Positions 24,904-34,423 of a stretch of 64,000 nucleotides of DNA are shown piece by piece (the first letter of the stretch is position 1; every line of letters starts with the position of its first letter). The notes under the pieces were generated by a model that did not search any database, was not told the origin of the DNA, and was given only the letters and a program-made list of their open reading frames with translations. Position numbers and translations under genes: made by a program. Location: the NCBI GenBank assembly GCA_028293125.1, contig JAQGPJ010000026.1:118689-182688 (forward strand). Reading direction: 5' to 3'. Source of the stretch: Verrucomicrobiales bacterium (lineage in GTDB: Bacteria > Verrucomicrobiota > Verrucomicrobiia > Verrucomicrobiales > V1-33).

Positions 24904-27549
24904 ATGAATCCGGCCGATCTTTCCCCTTTCCAGTCCGATCCGGCGGCAGCCGGCGTCCTGGCGCTGCTGGCCGCGGTCAAGTGGCGCAAGGCGCGTGATG
25001 CCGCGAAGGAGCTTTATAAAAAGGACCGCGTCAAATATTTGCCCCTGCTGATCGCGGCCAATGCCGGACTGGCGGAGGAAATGCTGGACCGGGGACTGAC
25101 GGAGGACGCGGCTGCGGTGATCACTTACCTCAAAACCATTGCCCCCCCTGCCTTGGTGGAGGCGTTGCTGGCCCGCCGGAATCAGGTCAAAACGGTCGCC
25201 GCCATGGTCAAAGGCAGTCCGGCTGAAGCTCTGGCCGCCGCCTGGCGGATCGTTTCCGGATCATCCGCGGCGGGTCCGCCTTCCACCGAACTCATCAACG
25301 CCGCCGACCGGCTGGCGCTCAGCACGCAGTTGCCGGAAGGGACCGATGCTCCGGAACTGCGGGCGGAATGGAAGGCTGTGCGCGGCGCCGTGGATGCCAC
25401 GGCCAACGGCGACTGGGAGGGTGCCAAAGCCGCGCTGCGGGGAATCTCCGCGCAGTCCGTCTTTGGAGGCTGGCGGCTGTTTCTGCGCGGCGTCCGCTGC
25501 GTGCACACCGGGGAGTTGGAGACCGCGCGCCAGTGCTTCACCGCCCTGCCCCTGGGAGCCGCCGCCGCCCGCGCCTCCTGGGCCTACCGACAGGTCTGCG
25601 GTCTGCCGGGGGGACCGGACCTGCCCTCCCCCGCTGCCCGTGCCACCTACCTCTCCGTCCTCTGCGGAGCCTCCGTCAGAGCTGCCACCGCCATCGCCGA
25701 GGCGGACGCGCTCTGGAGGAAGCATGATCTCGTGGGAGCTTGGACCACACTCGCGCCCGGATTTGGCCGGGGGGAATTTCCTTCGGACGCACCCGGTCTG
25801 GCCGGCACCCTGACCAGCCTGTTTCTGGCCAATCCCTTCAAAAGGCTGCAGCATGCCGGGGATACGGTGCCCCGCTTCTGGGCATGGATGGCGCGGCGGG
25901 TGGAGCGGCCCGGCAAAATTCCCCCGCTGGAAGAGATGCTGATCCTGCTGCAGTTGATGCGGCTGGGAGGGCCGGACGTGGACGCGAAGGAGGTGATGCA
26001 TTGGGCGGAGCGCATCGTGGATTTGGATACTCAAGCGCATGGACCCGATCCTCTCCGGGCCGCCGCAGTGTGGGAACTGGCCGCCGCCAGCCTGCGGGAG
26101 GAGGATCATGGCGGCGATGACCTTCAGCCGCCGTCCCATCCGGAAGAGGAGGATTTGCACCAATTCCGGGCCGGGGCGCTGCGCCGCAGCATGGAGTTGG
26201 ATCCCTTATATGCCCCGCGCACGCTGGCGCTTCTCCGGCATCTGGCCAAGGCTCCCGGAAAAGAGAAGGAGCTGAAAACCTTGGGCACTGCGGCGGCGGA
26301 CCGCTTTCCGGACCATCCCGGCATCCTGGCCGCAGCCGGCAAAGCCATGCTGGAGGCGGACGGCGGCAAAGCCTTGGATCTGCTGCGCAAAGCCCGCCGT
26401 CTGGATCCCGGCGACACGGAGACCGCGGACGCGCTTTTCGAAAGAGTCCGGACGGAGATCTTCAAAAAGGATCACACCAACTCCGCCCTCTGGGAGGAAC
26501 TGGAGTCCCTGGCCAAACCTGCGCCCGCCACGCCTCCGGACTCCACCCGCGATCTGAATCCCGGCCGCCTGCGCTGGATCGTGAAACTGAGACGGGCTCT
26601 GCTGGATCCGCAGCTTGCCGGCCGCCCGGAGGCGCTGGAGGCGGCTCTGGCCACCGCTCCTTCGGTTTTTCTGGGTCATCTGGCCCTGTGCCTTCTCCGG
26701 GATGTCCACACGCGGGAGGAGGGAACCACCGCTTTTCCCTCCAAAGCGTCCGCCAAAAACATCAATTGGCAGGATCTGGGCTGGGTTTCCCATCTGTTCC
26801 ACTGGAGATGGATGCAGCGTGCGACCGGGGAGGCCGGCAGAATCTGGAGGCGGGGTTTGGATGAATGGCTGTGTGGTATCGCCGCCGGACTGTTCAACCC
26901 CCGCACGCTTGTTCAGGAGGAGAACGCCAAAGCCGCCCTGATCTTCGCGCGGACGGTTTTTTCCCTCACCCAGCAGTATTATATTTTATCCCCCGAATCC
27001 CTGCCCGGCGCGCTGATCCTGGAGGTGGCCAAAACGGTGGCCGATCCCATCGGACGCAACCGCCACTACCAGCTGGCTCTCGCCTCCATCCTGCTCCCGG
27101 TCTCCTGCCGGGCCCACACCGTGCCCTGCTCCTGCCGGGAACTCGCGGCCATCCAGCGCGCCGCGGAGGATGCCGGCGATCTCAAATCAGCCCAACTGGC
27201 GGACCGTCTGATCGGGCTGTGCGGCACCCTCTCCCCCCCCTTCTGGACAAGGCTGCGGGGCAAAAGCACCAAGGCCAAAGCCAAAGCCAAAGCCAAAGCC
27301 AAAAAAACAGTTTCCAAAAAAGCCGCCGTTAAAAAATCAGCGGCTGGAACAGAGCCCGACGGCAACGGCACCGGGGCCGCCGTCAAAAAAACAACAGCCA
27401 AAAAAGCCGCCACGAAAAAGAAAAAAGCCACGAAAAAAGCCTCCGGCCCCAAAAAACAGTGGAGCAGTGATGACACCAAGGAAATCATCAGCGAATTCAT
27501 GGCCCGGCTGCAACGGCTGGATCAGCCCGATCTTTTTGGGGGCTCCTAA
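24904..27549 (+). CDS. Large helical-repeat protein with histone-H1-like Lys/Ala tail, first gene of Hsp70-type cluster
   Basis: The 881-residue product has no signal peptide. Residues 1-780 are Ala/Leu-rich helices with TPR-like character, e.g. ILAAAGKAMLEADGGKALDL followed by LRKARRLDPGDTETADALF. I do not recognise a named family. A low-complexity tail (about 785-855) is built of K-A-K-A, KKTVSKKAAVKK and TKKKKATKK units, encoded partly by tandem GCCAAA repeats, like bacterial H1-type histones. It closes with an ordered segment, KEIISEFMARLQRLDQPDLF. The three following genes encode J-like, GrpE-like and DnaK-like proteins. Its job may be client or nucleic-acid binding for this chaperone set, which is an inference from context. 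Confidence 0.75.
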   Translation: MNPADLSPFQSDPAAAGVLALLAAVKWRKARDAAKELYKKDRVKYLPLLIAANAGLAEEMLDRGLTEDAAAVITYLKTIAPPALVEALLARRNQVKTVAAMVKGSPAEALAAAWRIVSGSSAAGPPSTELINAADRLALSTQLPEGTDAPELRAEWKAVRGAVDATANGDWEGAKAALRGISAQSVFGGWRLFLRGVRCVHTGELETARQCFTALPLGAAAARASWAYRQVCGLPGGPDLPSPAARATYLSVLCGASVRAATAIAEADALWRKHDLVGAWTTLAPGFGRGEFPSDAPGLAGTLTSLFLANPFKRLQHAGDTVPRFWAWMARRVERPGKIPPLEEMLILLQLMRLGGPDVDAKEVMHWAERIVDLDTQAHGPDPLRAAAVWELAAASLREEDHGGDDLQPPSHPEEEDLHQFRAGALRRSMELDPLYAPRTLALLRHLAKAPGKEKELKTLGTAAADRFPDHPGILAAAGKAMLEADGGKALDLLRKARRLDPGDTETADALFERVRTEIFKKDHTNSALWEELESLAKPAPATPPDSTRDLNPGRLRWIVKLRRALLDPQLAGRPEALEAALATAPSVFLGHLALCLLRDVHTREEGTTAFPSKASAKNINWQDLGWVSHLFHWRWMQRATGEAGRIWRRGLDEWLCGIAAGLFNPRTLVQEENAKAALIFARTVFSLTQQYYILSPESLPGALILEVAKTVADPIGRNRHYQLALASILLPVSCRAHTVPCSCRELAAIQRAAEDAGDLKSAQLADRLIGLCGTLSPPFWTRLRGKSTKAKAKAKAKAKKTVSKKAAVKKSAAGTEPDGNGTGAAVKKTTAKKAATKKKKATKKASGPKKQWSSDDTKEIISEFMARLQRLDQPDLFGGS

Positions 27550-27641
27550 AAAATCCCCTCCCGCTCCGGCCATCAATACCCTGTCTTCCCGTATCGCCCC
27601 CCCTCCAGTCCCGGCACCGCTATTAAATCCACCACCCCGCC

Positions 27642-27962
27642 ATGCTGAATCCCTGGCTCGTTCTCAATCTTCCTCCGGACGCTGACGAAACCGCCATCCG
27701 CCACGCTTGGCGGACCGCCCTGCAGGCCGCTCCCCCGGAAAGCGATCCGGTGCGTTTTCAGGCGGTGCAGGAGGCCTACACCGCCATCCGCGATGCCCGC
27801 AGCCGGGCGGACACCGCTTTCAGGGAATGGAAAAATCCTCCGGACTCCCCTTCCGCCGCCGTGCGCGCCCTGCTGGCCGTGCCGGGAGCGGTGAAGGTGC
27901 CGCCCGCCGCCGCCTTTCATTCCTATCTTCAGGCCTGCGCCACCTCCTCCCCCACCCCATGA
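27642..27962 (+). CDS. J-domain-like protein lacking HPD
   Basis: The 106-residue protein starts NPWLVLNLPPDADETAIRHA and continues RFQAVQEAYTAIRDARSRAD, which matches helices I-III of a J domain (DnaJ). The loop between helices II and III, normally HPD, reads AAPPESD, so the residues that stimulate Hsp70 ATPase are missing. The stop overlaps the next start by ATGA (27959-27962), coupling it to the GrpE-like gene. In this operon it is probably a dedicated or degenerate co-chaperone that docks without classical ATPase stimulation. Confidence 0.75.
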   Translation: MLNPWLVLNLPPDADETAIRHAWRTALQAAPPESDPVRFQAVQEAYTAIRDARSRADTAFREWKNPPDSPSAAVRALLAVPGAVKVPPAAAFHSYLQACATSSPTP

Positions 27963-28777
27963 TTCCCGACTCCTTCCCACCCTCCGCCCGGGATTTGAAT
28001 TCCCCTGATTCCCCGCCTCATCCCTCCCGCACCGTGCCTCCAGCCGATGAGGACACAGCTGTTCCTGATGAAACAGGAATTGAACCGTCGTTGGATGATG
28101 ATAAGGAAGAAGAAGAGGAGGATGAGGACGTGGACATGGAGCAAGAGGAGGAGGAGGAATGGGATCCCGCAGCCCTAATGGCCGGGCTCGGCGAACTGCG
28201 GGATGAAATGACCGCCTCCACCGCCGAATGGCGGCGGGGCAGCCGCCGGCAGATGGACGCACTGAAGGAATTCAGCACCATGCTCCAGGCCATGGGCGAA
28301 ATGATGCGCGACATTCAGCGGCAGACGCGTCCCGACCCTGCGGAGGCGGCAAACTCCGGCCTGCCCGGGGAGTGGCTGCACATCCTCATCGAACTCCACG
28401 ACCGCGCTTTCCGCACCGCCACGGCGCTGGCCATGCCGCCCGCCGGCACCGCCAGCCTCTGGCCCGCCGCCCGCGTCCAGCTGAATGCCTGGCACCAGGC
28501 ATGGAAAACCTGGTCGGAAGCCGCCGGCATGCAGAGCGCCCATCTGCTGAACCTGCTGCGCCGCGCCGGTCTCCAGCAGGTTGCCGCGCTGGGACAGCCG
28601 TTTGATCCCGCAACCATGCAGGCGGTGGAGGTGGCGCATGATCCCTCGATGCCGGACCATCAGGTCACCGCCGAACTGCTGCCCGGGTGGACCGTGGCCG
28701 CCACCGGCCGGCTTCTACGCCCCGCCCAGGTGCGTGTCTCCCGAAGACAGTCCGCCGGCACCGCCACTGCCACCTGA
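27959..28777 (+). CDS. GrpE-like nucleotide exchange factor, divergent
   Basis: The 272-residue product starts MIPDSFPPSARDLNSPDSPP and has a long Glu/Asp run (about residues 42-62), a helical middle (EFSTMLQAMGEMMRDIQRQT) and a C-terminal beta-domain-like segment (GQPFDPATMQAVEVAHDPSM, then LLPGWTVAATGRLLRPAQVR) matching GrpE. It is longer than E. coli GrpE (197 residues) and the coiled-coil part is shortened and altered. Start chosen for its ATGA overlap with the J-like gene. The DnaK-like gene starts 92 bases downstream. Confidence 0.8.
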   Translation: MIPDSFPPSARDLNSPDSPPHPSRTVPPADEDTAVPDETGIEPSLDDDKEEEEEDEDVDMEQEEEEEWDPAALMAGLGELRDEMTASTAEWRRGSRRQMDALKEFSTMLQAMGEMMRDIQRQTRPDPAEAANSGLPGEWLHILIELHDRAFRTATALAMPPAGTASLWPAARVQLNAWHQAWKTWSEAAGMQSAHLLNLLRRAGLQQVAALGQPFDPATMQAVEVAHDPSMPDHQVTAELLPGWTVAATGRLLRPAQVRVSRRQSAGTATAT

Positions 28778-28869
28778 CGGCGTGGCAATCCTTTCCCGCA
28801 GGACTGTGTACATTCCTTCAAACTGTCACCGGGTCCCACCGCTCCGTTTTTTTATCACCGATTTTCTTT

Positions 28870-30759
28870 ATGTCCCATCCTGTTGTCGCCGGCATTGACC
28901 TTGGCACCACCAACTCCTGCATCGCCGTGGTCCTTGACGGCCAGCTGACCGTCATCCCCGTGGATGGCCGCCCCACCATGCCCAGCGCGGTGGGGCTGGA
29001 TCCCTCGGGCCGTCTCATCATCGGTCAGCCCGCCAAAAACCAGGAGGTTTCCGCGCCGGAAAACACGATCCTCTCCATCAAGCGCCACATGGGCACGGAT
29101 TATAAAGTGACACTGGGGGACAAAACCTTCAGTCCGGAGGAGATCAGCGCCCTGATCCTGGGTGAACTCAAACGCGCTGCGGAGGCTCATCTGGGCCAGC
29201 CGGTCACCCAGACGGTCATCACCGTGCCCGCCTTTTTCAACGAGGCCCAGCGCAAGGCCACCCAGGCCGCCGGGCAGCTCGCCGGCCTGGAGGTGCTGCG
29301 CATCATCAACGAGCCCACCGCCGCCGCCCTGGCCTACGGGGCGGGCGATTCCTCCAAGCCGGAGGGGGAGACCATGCTGGTGTATGACCTCGGTGGCGGC
29401 ACCTTCGATGTCTCGGTGGTGCGCGTGGAGCAGGGCGTGGTGGAGGTGAAGGCCAGCTTCGGCGATGTCAACCTGGGGGGCGATGATTTCGACAGCGCAC
29501 TCGCCGCCAGAGCCGCGGATCTCTTCGCCGCCCAGCCGGACGCCCCGCCTCTGAATGAAAGCGCCCGCCGCCGTCTCAAGGGGGTGATGGAGAAGGCCAA
29601 GATCACCCTTTCCGATGATCCCTTCGCGAAAGTGGCCGAGGATTATCTCACGCCCGCGCACCACCTTCAGGCCGAGTTCTCCCGCAGTGAATATGAGGAT
29701 CTTATCGAGCCCTCACTGGACGTGACCATCAGCTGCGTCCGCCAGGCTATGAGCGCCGCCGGCGTGACCGCCGGGCAAATCGACAAAATCATGCTCGTCG
29801 GCGGAGCCACCCGCACCCCCGCCGTCCATACGCTCCTGGAGATGGAGCTGCACAAAACCCCGCATCACGAGATCGATCCGGATCTGATCGTCGCCATGGG
29901 CGCGGCCATTCAGGGTGCCGCCCTCGCCGGCCAGCCCGCGCCGGCCATCCTCATCGACATCACGGCCCACACCTACAGCGTGAGCGCGGTGCGGCCGGAT
30001 GACACCTCGCTGGTGATCTGCGCTCCCATCATTCCCCGGGGGACTCCCCTGCCCGTGCGCCGGGCTGAGTCCTACATCACCGCCCATGACAATCAGACGG
30101 CGGTGAGGGTGGATGTTTTCCAAGGCGAGTATCTGATGCCGGAGGACAATACCCATCTGGGCGGCATGATGGTGGAGGGTCTGTCCAAACAGCCCGCGGG
30201 CAGTGTTATTGTGATCGAGTTCCGGCTGGACCTGAACGGCATCCTCACCGCCACCGCCATTGAGAAAATAACCGGTCTGACCAAAGCCATCGCTCTCGAC
30301 ACCCGCGGTCAGCACCGTCTCAATCTGGATGCCGCCCGCGCCAACCTCGACGCCCTTTTCGCCGAAGCGGAGGAGAACGCTTTGGACTTGGATGATGAGG
30401 ATGAGGGTGACAACGACGACGGGGATGACGATGACGATGAGGTGAAGCCGGAAGAGGTGCTGGAAATGGAGACAGAGGAGACTCCCGCCCCCAAGCCCGT
30501 TGGCGGCAAACCACGCCGCACCGCCGCTGGCAGCCCCGCCACCACCGATGCCAATGAGCCAGCCGCCCTTCTGGCCACCGCCAAAAGCCTCCGCCGGCGG
30601 GCGGAGGCGGCTCTGGCCACCGGCCTGTCCCCCAGAGATCAGGGGGATATTCAAACCATGCTCGAAACGGTCTCCTCCGCCATCCAGAACCGCGACTGGA
30701 GCAATCTTGAATCCATCACCGACCGCCTGAGCGATCTACTTTTCTATTTGGAGGACTGA
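28870..30759 (+). CDS. Hsp70 (DnaK-like) chaperone with acidic C-terminal region
   Basis: ATP-dependent chaperone of 629 residues. The ATPase domain is complete: [40 protein letters not shown] and [14 protein letters not shown]. The substrate-binding beta domain is present ([20 protein letters not shown] and [16 protein letters not shown]). The C-terminal lid departs from DnaK: it contains a run of Asp/Glu (about residues 500-545), a Pro/Lys/Thr-rich linker and a short helical end ([12 protein letters not shown]); the EEVD-like tail is absent. It is the last gene after J-like and GrpE-like genes, so it is probably a specialised Hsp70 with its own partners, not the housekeeping DnaK. ATG 28870 fits the family start; no ribosome site is obvious. 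Confidence 0.92.
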   Translation: MSHPVVAGIDLGTTNSCIAVVLDGQLTVIPVDGRPTMPSAVGLDPSGRLIIGQPAKNQEVSAPENTILSIKRHMGTDYKVTLGDKTFSPEEISALILGELKRAAEAHLGQPVTQTVITVPAFFNEAQRKATQAAGQLAGLEVLRIINEPTAAALAYGAGDSSKPEGETMLVYDLGGGTFDVSVVRVEQGVVEVKASFGDVNLGGDDFDSALAARAADLFAAQPDAPPLNESARRRLKGVMEKAKITLSDDPFAKVAEDYLTPAHHLQAEFSRSEYEDLIEPSLDVTISCVRQAMSAAGVTAGQIDKIMLVGGATRTPAVHTLLEMELHKTPHHEIDPDLIVAMGAAIQGAALAGQPAPAILIDITAHTYSVSAVRPDDTSLVICAPIIPRGTPLPVRRAESYITAHDNQTAVRVDVFQGEYLMPEDNTHLGGMMVEGLSKQPAGSVIVIEFRLDLNGILTATAIEKITGLTKAIALDTRGQHRLNLDAARANLDALFAEAEENALDLDDEDEGDNDDGDDDDDEVKPEEVLEMETEETPAPKPVGGKPRRTAAGSPATTDANEPAALLATAKSLRRRAEAALATGLSPRDQGDIQTMLETVSSAIQNRDWSNLESITDRLSDLLFYLED

Positions 30760-30862
30760 ACGGAAACCATCCAACCGGGCCGGATCTGACCTGTCCTGAC
30801 CTGATGGCATCCGCTCACCATCCCTGCCCCGGGCGCTGGCATCGCCTTTGTGGACTGCTTAA

Positions 30863-31118
30863 AGTGCTCGAAGGGAATCCGCCGCTGCGGACGCCCCCGC
30901 CTGGAAGCGTTCCGTGACGTCCCTGTACAACAGCTGGGCATGGCAGGATGGGCCGGCGGCGGCGGTCTCCGCTTTGACTCTTCCGCCGGGTGAAAACCGC
31001 CTGGAGGCGCTGCGTCAGGTGCGGGAGCGCTGGAGTCAGCGTGACGCCCCCGCCGCGCAGGAGTGGCTGCGGGCGCTCCCCCCCGGACGACCGGGCCGTG
31101 CTGGAAAACCAAGCGTGA
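30863..31118 (+). pseudogene. Fragment of a 'WAxxDPxAAxxWLxxLPxG' repeat protein
   Basis: Reading from 30863 gives SLYNSWAWQDGPAAAVSALT, LPPGENRLEALRQVRERW and SQRDAPAAQEWLRALPP, two units of a helical repeat common in Verrucomicrobia proteins. A stop precedes it in frame, so the N-terminal part is missing. A frame change in the seven-C run near 31079-31085 would restore the typical ending DDRAVLENQA followed by TGA at 31116-31118. It is a relic between the Hsp70-type cluster and the convergent MMPL gene. The remaining bases 30760-30862 show nothing. Confidence 0.65.
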
Positions 31119-31125
31119 AAGTTGA

Positions 31126-33600
31126 TCAGATTTTCCGCGCCCCCGGCCAGTGCCGCCACGCCCAGGGCAGCAGCAGGGCGGCGGTGAACAGGGTGGCCAG
31201 CACCCCGACGGTGCAGCAGAGGCCCATGGAGATGAGGCCTTTATTGCCCGACAGCGCCAGAGAGCCAAACCCCAGGCCTGTGCTGAGCCCGCAGTAAAGC
31301 AGCGCCCGGCCCACGCCGCGTCCCCCGTCCCCGCCCTCCGCCGGCAGGCGGCGCAGGGAATAAATCATGTGAATGGTGAAATCCAGCCCCAGCCCCAGGC
31401 TGAGGGGCACGGCGGCGATATTGACCATGTTCCAGTCCATGCGCACGGCAGCCATCCATGCCACCAGCACCAGCCCGCTGAAAGCGAGCGTCAGCAGGGC
31501 CAGCATGATCTCCCTCACACTCCGGAAAGCCAGCCATAGGAGCACCGCCAAACCAATGCCCGCCGGCACACAAATACGGACCACCTCTTTGGAGGCCAGC
31601 GCCTTCATGCCGGCGGTAAGATATTCCCATCCTGCGGGTTCCAAATGCGGAATGCCGGCCAAGGACCGCACCAGACCGGAGCTGGCACTGGTTTCCCCGG
31701 ACGGCAGCGTGACAAACCCCATGGCCACCGCACCGCCATCGGCGGTGCGGGCAAGCATGCCCCCGGCGGGTCCCTCCAGCAGCGCGGTGTCCGGCCAGCG
31801 CAGTTCCGGCGGCCCGGCGGCCCATTGCTTCCAGACCTCGAAAACCTTGCCGGCAAACAAAAAGCCGTTCTTTTCAAACCCGGCAGTGTCCATGGCTTGG
31901 GCGATGGATTCCGAATTCGCGGCGATCCGGCCCAGCACTTCACGGTTGGTGTCCTGACACGCCTGGCAGGGGAAAAGCGGCCTGGGCAGAAACCAGGGAC
32001 CAATGCCACCGCCTGCGGATGCGGATGCGGATGTGGCCGGGGTCTCCGGGCCGGATGGCGTGGCGGCTTTTTCCAGCAGCGTGGAAGCCTGGGTCAAAGC
32101 GGTGCGGACCTGCTCCACGCTGCCGGAGGCGATCAGCGGCACCCAGCCCCCCTCCGTGCCACCGGGCTGCATTTTCTCCTGAAGGCGCTCCATGGCCTGA
32201 TAGGCCTCGCTGTTCACCGGGCGCAGAACGGCGGTTTCGCTGGTCAGGCCGGGAAATCCCCGCACCGCCAGAATACCAAAACAGGCCAAAGTGAGCACCA
32301 GCGCGGTCCATCCGGGGAGAGAGGAAAACCGGCCATGCGGTCCTTCTGCCAGCGCCGTGCCGTGCCCGGACCGCTGCTGGGCAGGCATCTTCAGCCGCAG
32401 GGCCAGCGGCAGAAAAGCGCAGACCATCACAAGCGCACCGGTCAGGATGCCCAGCGCGGTGATCAGCCCCAGCTGTGAGATGCCCGGCAAGGAACTAAGC
32501 GCCAGCGAGCCGAACACTGCGGCGGCGGTGACCGCGGACCAGAACACGCCCGGCACCACACGGCGCGCGACCTCGCTCCATGAGGGGTTTTTCAAGGTCT
32601 GCGCCTCATGGAGCCCCACCACGCCAAAATCCTCGACCATGCCTGTCAAAATAGCGGCAAAGCCGATGGACATGACATTCAGGCTGCCAAAAAACAACCC
32701 CGCCAGCCCGATGGTCAGCAGGTTGGTGATCAGAAGGGCCAGCATCAGGAGAAGCAAAGGCTTCACGGTGCGGTGCAGCAGCCAGAACAGCCCGCCCACA
32801 ATCACGGAGATGAGGCCGATGGACTGCTTCATGTCGCTTTCCATGCCGGCGGAAATCTCCGAGCGGAACACCGGCTCGCCTGTGAAGGCGAAGTTCATGC
32901 CGGCAAATTCCGGTCTGCCGTCCCGCCAGGCGCGCACCGCCGCCCGCATGCGGTCCAGCCAGGCTCCGGCGGCGCGGTAATCTTTCAATTCCCCTGGGGC
33001 CTCCGCGAAAATCAGCTGGAAAGTGCCGTCCGGGCTGCGGAAGCCGTCCCCGCCCGTCATCCCCTCCCCCTGCCGGCTGTTCTGAAACAGCGTCAGGGTC
33101 CGCATCCCCACCCCCAGGGGATCATAGGATCCCAGCGCCATGGCCTGCCCGTCCGTGGAGGTGGCCAGATCCTCCAAAGCCGCCGACAGCTTTTGAGAGA
33201 GCGCATCCGGCTCCAGCGAGGCGGCCAGGGCTTTGACATCCTCGGGTGGAGCGTTCAGCCAGGTATAAGCCGCGATCCCCGCCAGAAAATCCGGATCCTC
33301 CAGCGCCGTCTGACTGCTTTTCACTCCCACACACAGCCCGGGCTGCTCCCGCAGCCAGGCGGACAGGGATTCCGCTGCGGAATGCAGCCGCTCCGGATCG
33401 GGATTCTCCAGCGTGATCACCAGTCGGTCCCGCTGCTGGAACGCATCCCGCATCAGCCGCGTCCCGTTCAGCCCCGGCAGATCCCGCGGCAGCAGGTCAA
33501 AAAGATCGACATTGTAACTCAGCCGCGAAATCCCGAACACTCCCGCTCCGGCCGCCACCAAAAACAGCCCCAGCAATAAAACAATCCAACGGCGCTGCAT
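31126..33600 (-). CDS. MMPL/RND-superfamily exporter
   Basis: Predicted inner-membrane transporter of 824 residues. TM1 is at the N-terminus (WIVLLLGLFLVAAGAGVFGI), then a periplasmic domain, a TM block around residues 265-430 with IGFAAILTGMVEDFGVVGLH (the TM4-like acidic motif), a second periplasmic domain, and a final TM block including LSLGLGLDFTIHMIYSLRRL. This two-block plan fits MMPL/HpnN-type RND exporters that move lipids or hydrophobic compounds between membranes. It is not an HAE drug pump. No adaptor is adjacent. It converges with the Hsp70-type cluster. Substrate unknown. Confidence 0.88.
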   Translation of the reverse strand: MQRRWIVLLLGLFLVAAGAGVFGISRLSYNVDLFDLLPRDLPGLNGTRLMRDAFQQRDRLVITLENPDPERLHSAAESLSAWLREQPGLCVGVKSSQTALEDPDFLAGIAAYTWLNAPPEDVKALAASLEPDALSQKLSAALEDLATSTDGQAMALGSYDPLGVGMRTLTLFQNSRQGEGMTGGDGFRSPDGTFQLIFAEAPGELKDYRAAGAWLDRMRAAVRAWRDGRPEFAGMNFAFTGEPVFRSEISAGMESDMKQSIGLISVIVGGLFWLLHRTVKPLLLLMLALLITNLLTIGLAGLFFGSLNVMSIGFAAILTGMVEDFGVVGLHEAQTLKNPSWSEVARRVVPGVFWSAVTAAAVFGSLALSSLPGISQLGLITALGILTGALVMVCAFLPLALRLKMPAQQRSGHGTALAEGPHGRFSSLPGWTALVLTLACFGILAVRGFPGLTSETAVLRPVNSEAYQAMERLQEKMQPGGTEGGWVPLIASGSVEQVRTALTQASTLLEKAATPSGPETPATSASASAGGGIGPWFLPRPLFPCQACQDTNREVLGRIAANSESIAQAMDTAGFEKNGFLFAGKVFEVWKQWAAGPPELRWPDTALLEGPAGGMLARTADGGAVAMGFVTLPSGETSASSGLVRSLAGIPHLEPAGWEYLTAGMKALASKEVVRICVPAGIGLAVLLWLAFRSVREIMLALLTLAFSGLVLVAWMAAVRMDWNMVNIAAVPLSLGLGLDFTIHMIYSLRRLPAEGGDGGRGVGRALLYCGLSTGLGFGSLALSGNKGLISMGLCCTVGVLATLFTAALLLPWAWRHWPGARKI

Positions 33601-33721
33601 GCAAAAAGCTCCCGGAAATTCAGTTACTCAACAAAAAACCACCCTTTGACCATCCAGTCCAGTTTCCACATTTCCCCGCCCCCATCTCTCCCTCCCAGTA
33701 TACCCATCCACACCTCTGAAA

Positions 33722-33742
33722 CCTGAACCCTGAACCCTGAAC
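33722..33742. repeat. Three tandem copies of a 7-base unit
   Basis: CCTGAAC is repeated three times exactly, followed by CC, in the gap between the MMPL and sufT-like genes. It is likely a neutral slippage array. The same gap is otherwise pyrimidine-rich and empty. Confidence 0.8.
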
Positions 33743-33755
33743 CCTTTCCCCTTTT

Positions 33756-34301
33756 TCAAACCATCCCCAGCTGCATCCGCCCCTCCTCACTGATCATGGC
33801 CTGATTCCACGCCGGCTCCCAGACCAGCTCCACGCGGGCATTGGCGATGCCGGGCAGCTGCATGATCCTGGACTGGGCATCCGCCGCGATGGTCGGCCCC
33901 ATGCCGCAGCCGGGGGCGGTGAGGGTCATTTTGACATCCACCACCTTCTGTCCCTCCTCCTCGGACACCGCGCAGTCATACACGAGGCCCAGATCGACAA
34001 TGTTGACAGGAATCTCGGGATCGAACACCCCCTTCAGCTGCTCCCAGACGGCCGCGTTCAGCTCCTCCCCCTCCAGCAGCACCGCGCCCTGCCCGCCGTG
34101 CCCGTCATTCTTCTCAATGCCCAGCGCATCGGCGTTCTTCGCGGAGATGCGGGCCAGACCGTGCTCGGTGGCCACCGTGTAGCTGCCGCCCAGGCTCTGG
34201 GTGATGATCACGCGGATGCCGGCAGGCAGGACGATGGTGTCGCCGCTGGGAATCTGGATGGCCTCGACTTCACGGCCGAGTTCGATTTCAGTCTGTTGCA
34301 T
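33756..34301 (-). CDS. sufT: SufT-like Fe-S cluster assembly protein (MIP18/DUF59 family)
   Basis: Fe-S maturation factor of the SufT type. The 181-residue product has an N-terminal beta-rich part (IPSGDTIVLPAGIRVIITQS) and the DUF59 domain with DPEIPVNIVDLGLVYD and the conserved Cys loop LTAPGCGMGPTIAADAQ. Start at ATG 34301 (MQQTEIELG) gives the family length; an upstream in-frame start adds basic residues without support. No other suf genes are adjacent. It lies downstream of a glycerate kinase gene on the same strand, 122 bases away. Confidence 0.9.
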   Translation of the reverse strand: MQQTEIELGREVEAIQIPSGDTIVLPAGIRVIITQSLGGSYTVATEHGLARISAKNADALGIEKNDGHGGQGAVLLEGEELNAAVWEQLKGVFDPEIPVNIVDLGLVYDCAVSEEEGQKVVDVKMTLTAPGCGMGPTIAADAQSRIMQLPGIANARVELVWEPAWNQAMISEEGRMQLGMV

Positions 34302-34423
34302 AAGAAGGGGGGATTGTTTTTCTGCTGCATCCTTGCGGCGAACCCGCCGCACTCAAGCGCGGACTTGAGGCCTCCTGAAATGAGGTGCCAGCCCTTGCGG
34401 CGTGCAGGCGTCAGGCCGGGAAT

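Noticed and set aside
24114..24998. Open frames on both strands in the GC-rich stretch before the Hsp70 cluster
   Set aside because: Arg/Pro/Gly/Ser-rich products driven by composition and by the repeats there; no start site or domain is supported, and the plus frame overlaps the real gene start in another phase.
33722..33742. CCTGAAC tandem array, telomere-like or CRISPR-like at first glance
   Set aside because: Only three 7-base units without spacers; simple slippage repeat.
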